DNA from: Paramecium tetraurelia
Taxonomy: Eukaryota; Ciliophora; Oligohymenophorea; Peniculida; Parameciidae
Assembly (NCBI RefSeq): GCF_000165425.1
Contig: NW_001798955.1
Location: 917,685 to 981,684, forward strand
DNA: 64,000 nt
Direction: 5' to 3'
Below are positions 14,408 to 27,448 of the stretch, piece after piece; position 1 is the stretch's first letter; each line of letters starts with the position of its first letter. Position numbers and translations under genes: made by a program. Below the pieces are notes generated by a model. The model did not search any database, was not told the DNA's origin, and was given only the letters and a program-made list of their open reading frames with translations.

Positions 14408-17400
14408 TCAAAATAAATCTTCATATTTATTAGAGTCCTGCGATTCATAGACACCTTCTTAATCACTAATATCAACTTATTTCTAAATAAGCATTATAAA
14501 TTATATGTACTTGTAATCTGGATTTTTATTTGACTTCTTTCTACTTGATTTTCTTCTTTTTCTTTGATTACTTATTAGTATTTCTCTTTTCATAAGCCTC
14601 TTATTCATTTAATTGTTCTTCTGAATCCTCGCCAATCTCTTCTTTCGCATATTGTTCATCAATTTCAGCCTATTCAGAATTATAATCTTCATCGTCAGAT
14701 TCAATGAATTCGTCGTCCTCCTTCTTAGCTTTGGCTTACTCCTTTTATCTCCTCTTCCTTTCCTTCTTACTTAACTTACCTTATTTGCTTTGTTTTCCCT
14801 GAATTTAATTTTCAAACTCCTAATCCATATTTAGATTACTCAATAAATCAGCAGCAATTCTAGCTAACTTCTCCATTTAAGTAGAATCTATTTGTTCTTA
14901 TTTCTGCTGTTATTAAGTTGCTGCTTTTTCTAGTTTCTCTCTTCTCTATTATTCTAACATTTATTATTCTTCTTCCTTAATCTTTTCCTTTTCCTCTGCC
15001 TCTTTCAGTAATTTATCAAAGTTGGTTTAAAAACTATGAATAAAGTTAAACTTGTCCTCGCTCTTCTATCTCATTAATTAATGATTCTATCTGATGATAT
15101 GTCTATGTTCAGTCTCATGCTACTATTCTCTATTTGACCAACAGATTCCTTACGACATGTATTCATAACTCTTTAATAAGCATTTAAAGTAGGTTACTGC
15201 TGTTCTCAATAGTTTATAAGAACATTTCTCCTCTTGTATCTCATAACAGTATTAATGAACCACCATATTGAGATTAAGTCTATGTTTCAAATCTCCTGGA
15301 TTATTGAGAATTTGCCTTTTAATGACATTGGCACTCTCTCGATATTTCTTATTATTCAGATACATTTTGGCAACAGCAAGATCAGTATGTTCATCTGGTT
15401 TATAATTGGTTTTCTCATAATATTTTTTAAAGTAAGTCTTAGCTGATTAATTATTATTAGGCATTATCAAACAATCCAAGATTGCCAAATTGCTAAGAAT
15501 TCTTGGTTATTGATGAGCATATTCTTAAAGATCTCCCAATAAATTCAGGGCTTCTGTGTATTTGCCTAACTCCGCAATAACCAATATCAAAGTAATAGCA
15601 GCTTATAAGTTTTTTGGCTCATGTTACAGTAACTTCATGCCTGTACTGGCAATTTGTCTCAAAACTTTCTTTTTGAATTGCTAATCGTCATTTTTAGTTT
15701 TATCAGCTGCCAATTGATAATCATGAGCCATTAAGAAGATTTTTGAATAACAATCCTCTCCATATCTTTTGAATTAATCAACTGCTCCTCCTTAATCCTA
15801 TAGTTGATATGCTATGTATCCGTGAATCATAGGAACAGGATTCTAACCTTTATAATTCCTGTTATGATTAACATACTGTTCATAATAAATTTTAGAATCT
15901 GATATAGTTCGTAAAGCATCTTTGTAATCTCCAAGATGAAATTGCAAATAACTCAATCTCACATAACTATCAATAAAATAAGGATTTATCTTGATGCATT
16001 ATTAATGTAATTCCATGGCTGTCACATAATCTCCCAATTATTCCATCAAAATGCCTTTGTTAAACGAAAGGACAATCTGATACATATTTTTCTTAAGTTA
16101 CACTTCCTATTTAGAAGCCTCCTCTGTAGTGTCTACAACATAATCTGGAATCTGAAATTCCTCTATCAATTATTAACATTTCTCATAACTCTTCAAGGCT
16201 TTTAATAAATCGGTATTAGCCAAATGAACACCCATATTAATGTATAATTCTGGAAATATGATTTATTCTGTTATTTTTTGTAGAATCATAGTATTCTTTT
16301 AATTATTAAATTTTGATAAGAGTAGATCTTCAGCAGTTTAGTAATAGGTTGACGCATCCTCATTTTCTATTTATTAAGCAAATTCAATCAATGTTTCAAA
16401 ATCCTTATCATTATATTGCAATGCCTTTCTGTAAGTCTCAATAACTGGTTTACGAATTTGTAGATTTTTTGATTGGATGTACGCTAATTATTTATATAAT
16501 TCCCACATGAAATCAGTATTTTCATATTGTTTAGCGATTTTTTCTGCCAATTTGTAGGATTCAGTGTAATTTTGAGATTAAGGATTCAAGTATAATTAAG
16601 ACAACCCCAGTAGAACTAAAACATTGTTTCTGTTGTACTACTTGGCTTGGTTATAATATTTGAGAGATTATTCGTATTCGCCTTCAATTTGCTTAATTAA
16701 ACCTATCAAATAGAGATATCTGCATTTCAACTATGACCAATCATTCCTGAACTGATCTTCTTAAGATTTCTCTTTGAATTGAAACCTTGATACATTATCC
16801 AAAGCTTTTAATCCATTTTATATGCAGATCATAGCCTAGAATTAGAATTGAACTTAATACTCTCTAATAATCTAGCTTAAATAGGTAATGTTCACTCAAA
16901 TGATACAGAGTGATTGGATGATTCTAGTTAATAGTAAAGGCTTTGCATAACCTATTGAAATACTCATCATAATCTCCTTTGTCAAAAGCTAAAACTGCCA
17001 ATCCAATGTGAGCCTCTACATTTCGAGGTTCCTAGGGTTTACTACACATTATTTACCAATTGCAAGACTCTCTTGAATGCATAGTAAGCCAATGAGTATT
17101 ATTCCAGATTGTAATAGCAATATGCCAATCCCAATCTTGCTTTGCCGGCAATATTTGGTTTGTGTTTAAGGGCTCTTTTGAAATATTATAAAGAATCCTT
17201 ATAATTACCAACTGCGAAATAGGCTTATGCGGTTCCAATGCAAGGAGTGACAGACAAGGTATCTCTATGATGATGTAAAGAAATTTGAATACCTTGCGGA
17301 GCTTGTCTCATCGAATGAAGTTCTGTAATAACTAAATGTTTAGTCTTTGTCTCCCTTATAAAATGAGAACAACCCTTTAATACTAAATGTGTGGCTGACA

Positions 17401-17799
17401 AAATCGTATTTATCTGATAAGTTGAAATTTTTGACCACATTGTCAAAGTAGTCTGATGCTTTATCAAAGCCATCCTACCTTGTGGCTTAAATCAAATAAT
17501 ATAAAGATAATGAATTATAGATTCTTATTTTGATTTTCTTACTTTGATCATCGTTGAACTTATTAATTAGATTGTTAGTCAAATATTTCATCAATTCCAG
17601 GAAGTCATCATATCTTTTATGGTTGAAAAGGGCGTACTATATAAAATATATTAAACCATTAGATTACAGAAATGCTTTCCCATTGTTAAAGCGAAGCCTC
17701 TTTAGTAATCAAGGTTTGAATGATTTCGTTTACGTCATTTGGGATTTCTTGTTTTTCGATATTCGGTGGAAAGGGCAAAAGCTTGCTAAAATAGGACAT
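14408..17799 (-). CDS. CTR9: CTR9, TPR subunit of the Paf1 complex
   Basis: The start region reads LLPFPPNIEKQEIPNDV. Many tetratricopeptide repeats follow, such as GTAQAYFAVGNYKDSLQYF and GLAYCYYNLEQYSLAYYAF. The C-terminus is charged: a coiled stretch, then an acidic region with DEDYNSEQ and basic runs KKKKIKQKEVK, ending YEDLF. This order (TPRs, then a charged acidic/basic tail of about 1000-1100 residues in all) is the CTR9 layout. In the Paf1 complex CTR9 helps RNA polymerase II elongation and histone H2B/H3 modification. Several introns of about 25-31 nt interrupt it; I located four with confidence, and the middle exons were read only in part. Alternative: another long TPR protein, less likely given the tail. 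Confidence 0.72.
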
Positions 17800-17826
17800 T
17801 ATCAATTAATTAAATTAATTAATTAA

Positions 17827-19380
17827 ATGAAATAATTAATAGCAATTCAACTATTGATTTGCTTATCTCTAGCCATTACAGCCTAGGATGACCTAGTTAA
17901 ATCGGATGACTTAAAAGAATACACAGATGGCGTATTTGATTTCAAAGGCTAAATGTATTCAGGGTATCTGAAAGCCATAGATGATGATAAAACCTATTTT
18001 CATTATTATTTTATGACATCCACCTTTGAAGATGATTTCACTGAAGAAAACACTCCAGTCATGCTATGGCTGAATGGAGGACCAGGTTGCTCATCACTCT
18101 AAGGAGCAGTGAATGAAAATGGGCCATTTGTATTCAAGGACGGAACAGCTGAATTCTACGAGAACAAATGGGCTTGGACAAAATTTGTAAAATTTCACCT
18201 TATACTTCTAGGCACATATGTTGTATTTAGAATCCCCCGCCAAAGTAGGTTATTCGTATGGTAATGGCAATGTGAATGATGACACAGTGGCAATATAGAA
18301 TTTGAGAGCACTTGTGGATTTTTTTGAAAGATTTCCAGAATATTAGGCCAAAGACTTTTTCATAGCCGGAGAAAGCTATGCTGGAATCTATATTCCATTG
18401 TTAGCTAATTAAATACTGAAGCATAATGAATAGCATCCTGACAAAGCCATCCATCTAAAAGGAATCATGATTGGTAATGGTTGCACTCATCCTACTGAAT
18501 GCAGTGATGTGGCCGACCTTTATCCCATCCACACTATTGAGTTCTTTGCTAGACAAGGCTTTCTCAGTGAGGAACAATACAAAGTCGCTTAACATTTATA
18601 AAATAGTGGGAAATGCTCAGATTTACATAATTTACATGGAGATTGTTTCGAATTTTTGGATCAAGTCGTTAATTAATATTATGAATCACCATCGTAATTA
18701 TCCATAATTCTACTTTAGAGTGTTTCTCATGAATCCATACAATATCTATGGTTATTGTTACAATTACAAACCTGAACAATTTTTGCTAAGGAAAAATGAT
18801 CCCATGTTGAAAAAATTCAAACCAAAAAATAGGTAAAACGATGAAGAATTCGGTTCATGTACTGATGACAAGGGATTGTATGTTCTTTTTAGAGATCCAA
18901 AATGGAAATAGATTACTCATATTAAACCTGATAGTTCTGAATGGGATGTCTGTACTGATGATGACGATTTCGTTTATGAAAAATTTGAAAGGCAATCATA
19001 TTACATTTATGAATCTCTTATTAAATCAAAGAAGATTAGAATCATGCATTTTAGTGGAGATATTGATTCAGTTGTACCTATAACTGGTACTTTATTTTGG
19101 ATTCAATTGCTACAAAATGAATTATGTAAATTACAATTTTAAAATAGAATTATCAACAACTGAAAATTGGAGAGCTTGGTATGTTCCAGGGGAAAGGACA
19201 GTGGATAAATAATAAAATGCAGGAAGTGTGTTTTCTATTGAAGGATTGCAATTTGTCACAGTCAGAGATGCTGGACATATGGTACCAACAGATCGTAGAA
19301 AAGAGGCTTATTGGATGGTCAAATATTTCATTCTAGATCAAAAACTTCCAGATAAAGAAAAATCCATTTCTGTATAATGA
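17827..19380 (+). CDS. Serine carboxypeptidase (S10 family), 493 aa
   Basis: A signal peptide (residues 1-19, ending AITAQ) is followed by the S10 signatures: [16 protein letters not shown] (oxyanion region), [13 protein letters not shown] with the catalytic Ser at about residue 172, Asp in SGDIDSVVP at about 394, and His in RDAGHMVP at about 459. All three catalytic residues are present, so the enzyme should be active, removing C-terminal residues in lysosomes or after secretion. Introns at 18187-18211, 18694-18718 and 19126-19147 are needed. A shared 27-bp spacer with the divergently transcribed CTR9 gene must hold both promoters. Confidence 0.93.
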
Positions 19381-19475
19381 TATATAACATTAAAATAATA
19401 AATTTTATTTATATAGAATTCATAAGTTCATAATTTCAATATTTATTAATAAAATTTAATTTGCGGTGTTATTAA

Positions 19476-20350
19476 ATGAAAGGTTTGAGAATAGGAGCAA
19501 GAGTTTTCGGTCTCATATCATCTCCATAACAAGTATTTTTCAGATAAGGACTACAATAAACATCAATATATTTATTTTCTGAAAAGACCAAGAAGCATGA
19601 TACTCACAAGAATGATCACAAATAGGAGAAAGCCTAATAATAAGAACAAAAAGCAGAGCAAGAAAAAAAGGAAGCTTCTACAAAACAAGATGAAAAAGTA
19701 GAATCCCTTGATGAATCTCACGAAGACAAATTACATAGAGTTGAATCATTTTACTCAAAATAAATTGAAAAATTAGAGACTCAAATCAAAGATCACAAGG
19801 AAAAAATTCATGATCAAATCAAATTGATCAATTAATTAGAGGCATCCAATAAGGATCACAACACAAAAATCAAGGAATTAAGAGATGCCTTAAAAGCAGA
19901 AATAGAAGAATCAGAATTGTCATCAAAAAGAGTTTTAAAGTATCTATTGTTATTAATTATTCTTAGAGAGAAGGAGCAATTAAAAGTATTTGCCATCTCA
20001 AATTTCGCCAAAGAATTACTAGATGTCCAAGATAACTTAGAAAGAGCTATTGCAAGCACTACTGACAAACCAGAAAATAATCCATTATTAGAAGGTATTC
20101 ATGAAATCGATTAAATTTAGGTGTTGTCATGACTCATTCAATTTTAGAAAAAGTATACAAGAAATTTGGAGTACAAAAGATGAATGTGATTGGATAGAAA
20201 TTCGATCCAAACTTTCATGAATCCCTATTCTAGGTTGAAGATCCTGAAAAAGAACCAGGAACAATATGCTATGTTGCATAAGAAGGATATGCTATTGGTG
20301 AGAGAGTCTTAAGACCAGCAAAAGTGGGTGTTGTTAAATAATAATCATGA
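19476..20350 (+). CDS. GrpE nucleotide exchange factor, probably mitochondrial, 273 aa
   Basis: The first 35 residues are basic and hydrophobic without acids (MKGLRIGARVFGL), like a mitochondrial targeting sequence. A long charged coiled coil follows (about residues 60-160), as in GrpE dimers. The conserved GrpE core then begins: FAKELLDVQDNLERAI, GVVMTHSILEKVYKKFGV, FDPNFHESLFQVED and the beta-domain end VLRPAKVGVV. It releases ADP from mitochondrial Hsp70. Introns lie at 19940-19966 and 20095-20120. It is tail-to-tail with the WD40 gene, 41 bp between stops. Confidence 0.92.
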
Positions 20351-20391
20351 TAAAATATAATATGTAATTTATATTTAATTGTTGTTATTAA

Positions 20392-23354
20392 TCATTAGTT
20401 GATGCTCTGTAATATAATTCTTTAAAGAGTCAAATCTCTCCGACTTATAATTCTTTAGCGCGAAGGTTATTTTCTATCTACTGAATTTAAAAGTAATTTT
20501 GGTAAAGCTTAAATAGGTTAGAACCTATTAATTCTATTCTCCTCATACTCTTACAATCCTTCCCAATCATGAAGTAAATCTTTTTACTTTTTTGGTCTTA
20601 TAATCTATTACTAAGTTTATTATTAAGAGTGAATTTGTTCTTAAATTGAAATGCTTGATTAAGACGAATGCTTTGAAGAATCCAAATCGGAGTCTTTTCC
20701 CTTGTATAAAATGATAGGTTTATTATTCTCTTCATAATATATTTTTCCGGCCACATAGGATACAGAGGCTTTATTTTTCAATTTATATTATTGTTTATTG
20801 AGTACTTCCTACTGCTGAATGATTTTTGTATCAGCCTATTATTTCTATTGCTGTTACTAAATCTTTATTAGTTGATAATAGTCTTCAAATTTTATTTATT
20901 ATTCCTTTTTCTATTTAGGTTGGTTATGATTTATGGTGTTAAATTTGCAATCTTCTAAGGATATTAAAGAGAGCTATGGAATATAATGAATAATACCTTT
21001 CCACAATGAGCTATTAATAGATTTTACTTCAAAACCCACGCTCCCTCTAGGTTATCTTCCATTATCAATTAAATCAATAGGATTTTTCTTGAGGACCATA
21101 ACTTAATCTTACCATCCGATGCGGCTGTCAAATAAGTCTTAGTTTTCTATTGATAATCGACTGACAGAACTTGTTATTCATGATCATTTCCTTTGTCATC
21201 ACAATGTAAATACAATTACTCATTTTTGAATTTAAAAATTTGAAATGGACCCTTATAAGTGAAAAATAAGGCTTTGTTATGGAAAGTAGTAAAATATGCA
21301 ATTTATTAATTAGAATTGAAGGATCTGATACACTTTATTTACTTTTCTGTTATAGAAATCAATTTCAACAGCCCTTCAGAACAATAAGTGAATAGATAAT
21401 TATCTATCTCAGCAATGTTAATAACCTTTTCCCTATGATAACTCATTCTTGCATATATTTTCTTAGGATTATTCTTCTGAACTGCAATCACTGATCCTTT
21501 TGACATACCAAAAATTAACTATTCTTAACATTACAAATCTCTAGATTGACCAAAATCAGCATCATAACAAGGGAGTTTAATTTTTTAAGGAAGATACACT
21601 GAAACAATTACCTAAACCATATGATAACTGTCAAAATCCATAATCTCTTCACTTTAAATGCATTATATTTAAGTTTAATTAGAATTTATGAACAACATTC
21701 CTGTTTCTAACAGCATGAAGTACAATTGACCATCAGTAACAATTTATCTTACTTCCATAGACTTAGGAGGTGGATACAAGATAATAGGCTCGCAGTTCTC
21801 CTATACTGAAAGTCCTGGTGTATTATCAAGTGCTAAAAGGATGCTGTCATCATATTTGTAATATGACACTATTTTAGAATTTATGGTTCTATATATTTTT
21901 AGATTGTTATTTAAGTATCCAATGTACATTTCGTAGTCATTTCTCAATAGAAATCGACTTCTAGTTAGCAACTGCAAATTTGAATAGATCCCAATTATAT
22001 TTACTGCGTATACATTTGTAAATTGCTTTAAGGAAACTATTAAATTTGTTACAAATACCTAAATGTCCCATAATTTTATTGAAAAGTCTTGGCCCTGACT
22101 CCAAAACATCTTATCGTTCTTGCTTCTGATTAAAGATTCAATTTATTTTGAATGTCCTTCATATGAATGTACTAACAATTCACTCTGTTTTACTGCAGTA
22201 TTAATTTTCCACAGTTTTATTTATCCTGTTTCAAATCCAGTTACAAAATATCTATATTCTATAAAATGCAAGACTTAAGTTATCAAATTTTCATGTTTTG
22301 TGAGATCATGATATTTTTACACCAATTAGAAGGTTATTGTTTGAATAGTATTATATGTTCCTTCTGATTAGTCATCAATTTACAATTTAACTCTATTAAA
22401 CCAATTGGAGAATCCCTAAATATTATCATTATCCCATTCCTTTTGAATTTGAGCTATCATTGCCTACTTCATAATAGTTAAATCTTTATCGCTCCAGAAA
22501 AATAAAAAGTCTTCATTAATATAAAAACTTAAAATCCATTCCTCACTATTCTTTTCTTTGCTGTTTTTTTCTTTGATATTGTCATCCTTGCCATTTTCAT
22601 CTTTGTAATTTTTTTCTTTGTAAATTTCTTCTCTACTATTTTTTTCTTTGCTATTTTTTTTTTTGCTTGTGTAAATAGACTTTTTACTTACATAAGCTAT
22701 GTCAAAATTATCCTTAGCCAAATACTTGCATTTATCTTCTTCTTATATTTTATTATTGGTTTAGTTGGGAGGTTTGTTTTTCTTTTATTCTTTCTTAAAA
22801 TCGATCTCATGTTGTTGTTATTTAATTTCAGGTAATTTGTCTTAATCAATCTTTCTATTTTTATGATCTAGCTTAGCGTATTTTGAGTTCTATTTAAATG
22901 ATTTGGAATTCTTGACTTCGCTTTCTATTTTAGGGTCCTTCTTCTTGATAATAAATTCAAACTTTAACAAATCAATCTCTAATTTCAAATAACTATTTAC
23001 CTTCCAATCCTAATAACAACAAATGACCACTAAAGTAGTGAAGTCCCACTGTGTATTTTGAATCAAACTTTATGGAATTCAGCAAAATCATTTTCCTTTT
23101 TAAAATGTATAATTGCAAACCTTCATAGAGAATAAAGTAGATCTATCCAATTAATAATATGAAGAAAATACCTCAAACTTATCGCAATAGGTCACATTTA
23201 TCCCTGGTTTTGATTCTTTGAATTTTATCTCTATTCTTCCCAATTCACACAATAGTCCATAATCATACTCTATAATCCATTTCCCATCTTTAATCAATAT
23301 AGCCTACTATTATTACAAATTAAATAGTATTTTTGTTGGCTAATTAAATCTCAT
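20392..23354 (-). CDS. Large WD40-repeat protein
   Basis: The minus strand encodes about 950 residues. The N-terminus (KILFNLQQQQAILIKDGKW, YDYGLLCELGRIEIKF) is unrecognised. A hydrophilic linker follows with a repeated KNSKEKNS-type block near 22560-22660. Then come WD-like blades: FVTGFETGQIKLWKI and MFWSQGQDFSIKLWDI. The C-terminal third continues with beta-rich sequence and ends in QSINQ. At least three introns (28, 22 and 22 nt) are evident; further ones are likely in the 3' half, which I read only partly. Function unknown; propeller proteins of this size often scaffold complexes. Confidence 0.65.
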
Positions 23355-23435
23355 AACTTCCTTCAATTGATAAGTTAGATGAATTTATTTTACTTACATA
23401 ATTATTAAAATATTCAATACTATAATAGAAATTAC

Positions 23436-24100
23436 ATGAATTATACGCAGCAACAAATGCCATCGAATATCAGTACAATAGACTTGAAAGTGGGAGAGAT
23501 AGTTGAATTCATTAATAATCCTGATATAGAAAAAACAGCAGATGTGGTTGCCTAAATCTAGAATTTATCAAATATGTAGTTTGATCTTTAAATTGAATAT
23601 CAATCATCTAAATATTGTGCACTATCTGGAATTTAATTAAATGAAACCAACCAGGACGATATTATATCGCATGATGGTTACTCATTTTTAGCATCCGAAA
23701 TTAGAGAATATTATAGAAGAGGGGAATTTTTTGATATTTCAATTGGAGACTTAGAATTTGAGTATTATGATGGAATCTCAAGGATTCCTGTTTAGATTGA
23801 ATTAACATAATAATTGATTAGCAAAGTCTTTTCGAATTATTATGCTGATTTCCCTCAAAAGTAAATGAGTTACTAATTACTTCTAGATTTGAAGAGTATT
23901 ACCAAAATCAAGAATAACCATTAGAATTTATTTGCCAATAAACTCAGAAGAAATATTATATGTCAGATAGAATCATATATAATAATCAAGATGTGAGCAT
24001 CCATTGGGCTTAAGATAATATTCACTTATTAGATTCAGTCCAAAGCTAATATGTACAAGGATATTAGAAGGTGCTTTCTTAAATTGCATTGCGTTATTGA
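23436..24100 (+). CDS. Hypothetical acidic protein, 212 aa
   Basis: The frame runs from ATG 23436 through a 26-nt intron (23861-23886) to TGA 24098-24100, ending QIALRY. It is acidic, with SHDGYSFLASEIREYYRRGE and a Gln-rich segment QPLEFICQQTQKKYY. No family is recognised. Downstream coding sequence in another frame begins almost at once, so this could be the 5' part of a longer gene whose junction I could not place. Confidence 0.55.
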
Positions 24101-24183
24101 ACTTATTAAGTATTATAAATACTATTAAGTATTTTAAAATACCTAATGAAATTATATATATTTATATAACTATTTTAACAATC

Positions 24184-24562
24184 ATGATGTTCATTCCGAT
24201 GTGTTTTGAATCAAAAGGATTGGGTAACATCATCAAGGATTCTAAAATACATTACGAATGGGATTTTTGCTTTAGATCTGAAAAGGAAATTGAAACTCAT
24301 AAAGTAATTCTAATACACTCTAAACTTAAAAACAAAATCACTTTATTTCATAATGGAAACAGAATGTATTAGGATGTTTTGTAATCATTCCATTCATTTT
24401 AGAAAAGATAAATTCGTATTTTAGTGGATAATAGATGAATTCTACAATAAAGCGATGATCTATTTGGAAAATAAAATTTGGAAACTCTAAGTCAACAATG
24501 TTGAATTTTAAGAAGGGTATTCAAATCTTCAGGAAGAACTAATTCAACCTGTGGACAATTGA
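24184..24562 (+). CDS. Small beta-rich protein or 3' exon of the preceding gene
   Basis: From ATG 24184 a frame reads CFESKGLGNIIKDSK, then alternating hydrophobic strands (KVILIHSKLKNKITLFHNG, AMIYLENKIWKLQVNNVEF). After a 22-nt intron (24381-24402) it ends at TGA 24560-24562. The strand pattern and the H-x-x-L...F-x-NG spacing weakly recall the FAIM beta-sandwich, but I would not name it. The same frame is open upstream to about 24097, so it may be joined to the preceding gene. Confidence 0.45.
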
Positions 24563-24746
24563 GCTCTCTGTTATTTATTTATTATTGATACAGAATATAA
24601 TTTGAATTTCATTTCATTTTACGGTTTAGACATTCTATATTTTGACCGCTTCAATTTTAAATTGAGATCTTCAGAGTTGAATATCATTATTAATATATCG
24701 AGATATGTGATTAAAAATAAATAAAGTTATTATAAATTAAAAACAA

Positions 24747-25700
24747 ATGGGATCATCAAGTAGTTGCAAATAAATGTAATAATGCTAAGAAAAAGAGATC
24801 CATGCTGGTTCAATTCTCAATTCTATTACTATAAATGCCATAGTTGAATCTTCTGAGTGTATCCCTCAAGAAGCAAGAACGATTTAGTTGTACAAATCTT
24901 AAAAGTCAATCTTAAATTCAAAAGAAACTGAATTTGACAAAAGAATATCACAGCTGGGGAGGGCTGATCACATTTAATATCAAATGCCATCCATCAAAGT
25001 CTTAGATTCCATGGGGAACAATTTGTTAAATCAATCAGGCTATGCACCACCAGAAATAAGAACATAACACTGTTGTCTTTGTCATTAAGTAAATGATTCA
25101 CTGTAGGGTTATACATTAGAATGTTTAGATTTCTATCATTAATCTTGTCTAATCTCATATATACGAAATTAAATTACTAATGGAAATTGTACTTTGCTTT
25201 GTATGTGTCAACAAAAAATTCATACCTAACATTTGAGATCACTCATTCCTGATGACAACTTAATTTCAAAGTTTTTCTCCAATCAACTAGGCACCCTACA
25301 ATAGAAAAATCAAGATTTATTACATTTTTCAAAGAGTGAAAGTAACTAAAGAGAATGCTGTTTCCATTGCAAAAAATTGATTATAAGTTAAAAAATCCAA
25401 CTCAAATGTAAACACAGCATTCACAAATATTGTCTTAAGGAATATTGTACCAAATAAATAGAATTAGATAAAACATATTTGATCTGTTATTGTGGAGCAT
25501 AAGTCAGCACTCAGTTGCTTAGATAATTTAAGAACGATTCGTTTAAACTTATATTGTCAAAATTATTTAAAAATTAACTCGTGGAACTTTATAATACTAA
25601 TAAATTTCTGTAAAATAAATTTCATTTCAAACAGTTTATTAAAGCAGTAAACTATTCTGAAGAATAAAAATAATCATCATATTCAATGCATATATAATGA
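24747..25700 (+). CDS. Cys/His-rich RING-like protein, 317 aa
   Basis: An intronless frame from ATG 24747 to TGA 25698-25700. It begins MGSSSSCKQ, where Gly2 could be myristoylated with a neighbouring Cys for palmitoylation. Two zinc-binding clusters are visible: CCLCHQ...FYHQSC...LLCMC near residues 110-160, and CCFHCKK...CKHSIHKYC...CYCGAQ near 210-260. The second has RING-like spacing. It may be an E3 ubiquitin ligase anchored to a membrane, but this is inference from cysteine spacing. It is convergent with another RING-like gene 219 bp downstream. Confidence 0.65.
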
Positions 25701-25919
25701 TTTGTTTAATATTGTGATGTTAATTTTTAAATATCAAAATTTACTTAAATTTTTCATAATACCCGTATAATCTATAAATTAAACCAATTTATTACAATTA
25801 AAATTTATTCTATATTTCCAACAGAAATTAAGTTGGTATTGTAAAATATATTCATTTAGAATAATTTAAAGAATCAATTTTGATATTTAACATAAATGAT
25901 ACTAAATCATACTTAATCC

Positions 25920-26962
25920 TCATTCTTCATGCATTGATTCCTCTCTCATCACCTTTATTTAATGATCAAATATATTTTCAAATGTTTCTTTTGATAAAAT
26001 GTTATTTTTTTTTAAACTACTCAACATATTCACATTACAAGCAATACAGGGAATATTTGCTTAATGATAATTCTTCCCTAATTCTTTTAAGCATTCATAA
26101 TGATAAGCATGTAAACAAGGTGATTAAAAATGTTCTTGTGCTTCAGTATGGCAATAGGAACACTTACAAGTTAATTCTTTATATATAGTTCCTTATGTTT
26201 CTTCATCTTTCGTTGTATAATATTCTTGGCACGTAGGACAATAATATTAATTGGATTAGAATTGTCTATTATTCATCCAAAAAAATCCACAAAATTCAAA
26301 ATTATAACAAAATTGAAAAGTATTATTCTTATAAATTTTTGTTATCTCAAATAACTATTATTCAAATTAATTTGATAAGAAAATTTTATTAGTTTCAACA
26401 TTAATATCTTATTTAGTTTTTTCAATCTCAACATGCTTCTTATTTTAATCTATGATGTTTTTCTAATCACAATTTAAGCAAAAATAATTTGATCTTTTTG
26501 TTGATGAGATCCAAAAAAAATTACAATTTACTTATTTTTTACACTTTTAAATAATGTAAACAGTCTTTAATTTTCCATTTTTGTATTTCTACACTCTGCT
26601 TGGATATGAAATTTATATAGAAATTTAGTCGGATTCATTTTATATGTTTGATGTAGTTTCGTAAATAGGATTTTCTGTAACTATATTTTATTATGAATTT
26701 GCAATTTATTTTGGAGACTGATCGTGTGGCTCTTCTTAAATTTAATGAAACTCCTCTCTTTATGTAGTGATATTTTTATTCTATTGGAATTATTTACCAA
26801 AGTTAAGAGGAGACTTTTCTTCAGATGAATTTTTAATTTAATTTGAAGTCCCTTTGTTTCTAGATACCAATTACATCTCAATTGAATTAAAGGTTTGTTA
26901 GTTGTTTTATAGGCTCGAGAAACCATAATTTGAGCTTTATACAAACTATACAGAGCATTCAT
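25920..26962 (-). CDS. RING-like zinc protein, 337 aa
   Basis: Minus-strand frame from ATG 26960-26962, one 29-nt intron close to the start, to TGA 25920-25922. The N-terminal 120 residues are Ser/Asn/Gln-rich (ECHD-free, low complexity). Then come paired Cys: KCKKQVNCNFFW, FCLNCDQ, FCYNFEFCGFFW, YYCPTCQEYY. A RING-like C-terminal cluster follows, CKCSYCHTEAQEH, CLHAYHYECL, IPCIACN, with C-x2-C, C-x-H-x2-H-x2-C and C-x2-C spacing. Likely an E3-type or other zinc scaffold. Overall low identity to the convergent neighbour, but both pair several treble-clef-like clusters. Confidence 0.65.
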
Positions 26963-27043
26963 TCTTTTCTTATTCTAAAAGAGGATTCAATAATGGTAAC
27001 TCTTGTTTTCCTTTATTTATAATTAATGTGATCTATAAAATTA

Positions 27044-27448
27044 ATGTAAGTATTTCAAGTGATAAAATAAGATGAAGTGAGTGATCTAAAATTCTATATG
27101 ATAACTAAATATGATCATAATGCTTCTCAAATATTGGATCATTAATTTCCTCTTTATTATGTTCTAAAGGCAATTAATCAGACTCAATTGCTAATTACTA
27201 CCTCAAATAAATTTCAAAAAAAGTCCTTATAATAATAGTTAGAACTAGTAAAATACAATTATACGCTGTATGCTTTTTAAGGCTTGGATTGTTTTAATAC
27301 TGAATACATTTTTTCTAAAAGTAAGCATAACATTTTTTTATATATTAAAACATTTAATGTTAATAATAAACAATATACAAAATTTTTGATATGTATTTTT
27401 TTATTTATATAATGTTATATATTAACACTCATTATTGCTTTTACTTGA
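27044..27448 (+). CDS. Possible small protein, 3' end uncertain
   Basis: A frame opens at ATG 27044: VIKQDEVSDLKFYMITKYDH, then IINQTQ-like text and LELVKYNYTLYAFQGLDCF, which has coding character for about 95 codons. Past 27310 the sequence turns into AT-rich, Phe/Ile-rich text up to a TGA at 27446-27448, which overlaps the end of the minus-strand gene. The true 3' end is probably earlier, through an intron I could not identify. No family recognised. Confidence 0.4.

Noticed and set aside
24184-24562. Naming this segment FAIM
   Set aside because: Only a vague strand pattern supports it; no diagnostic motif is visible.
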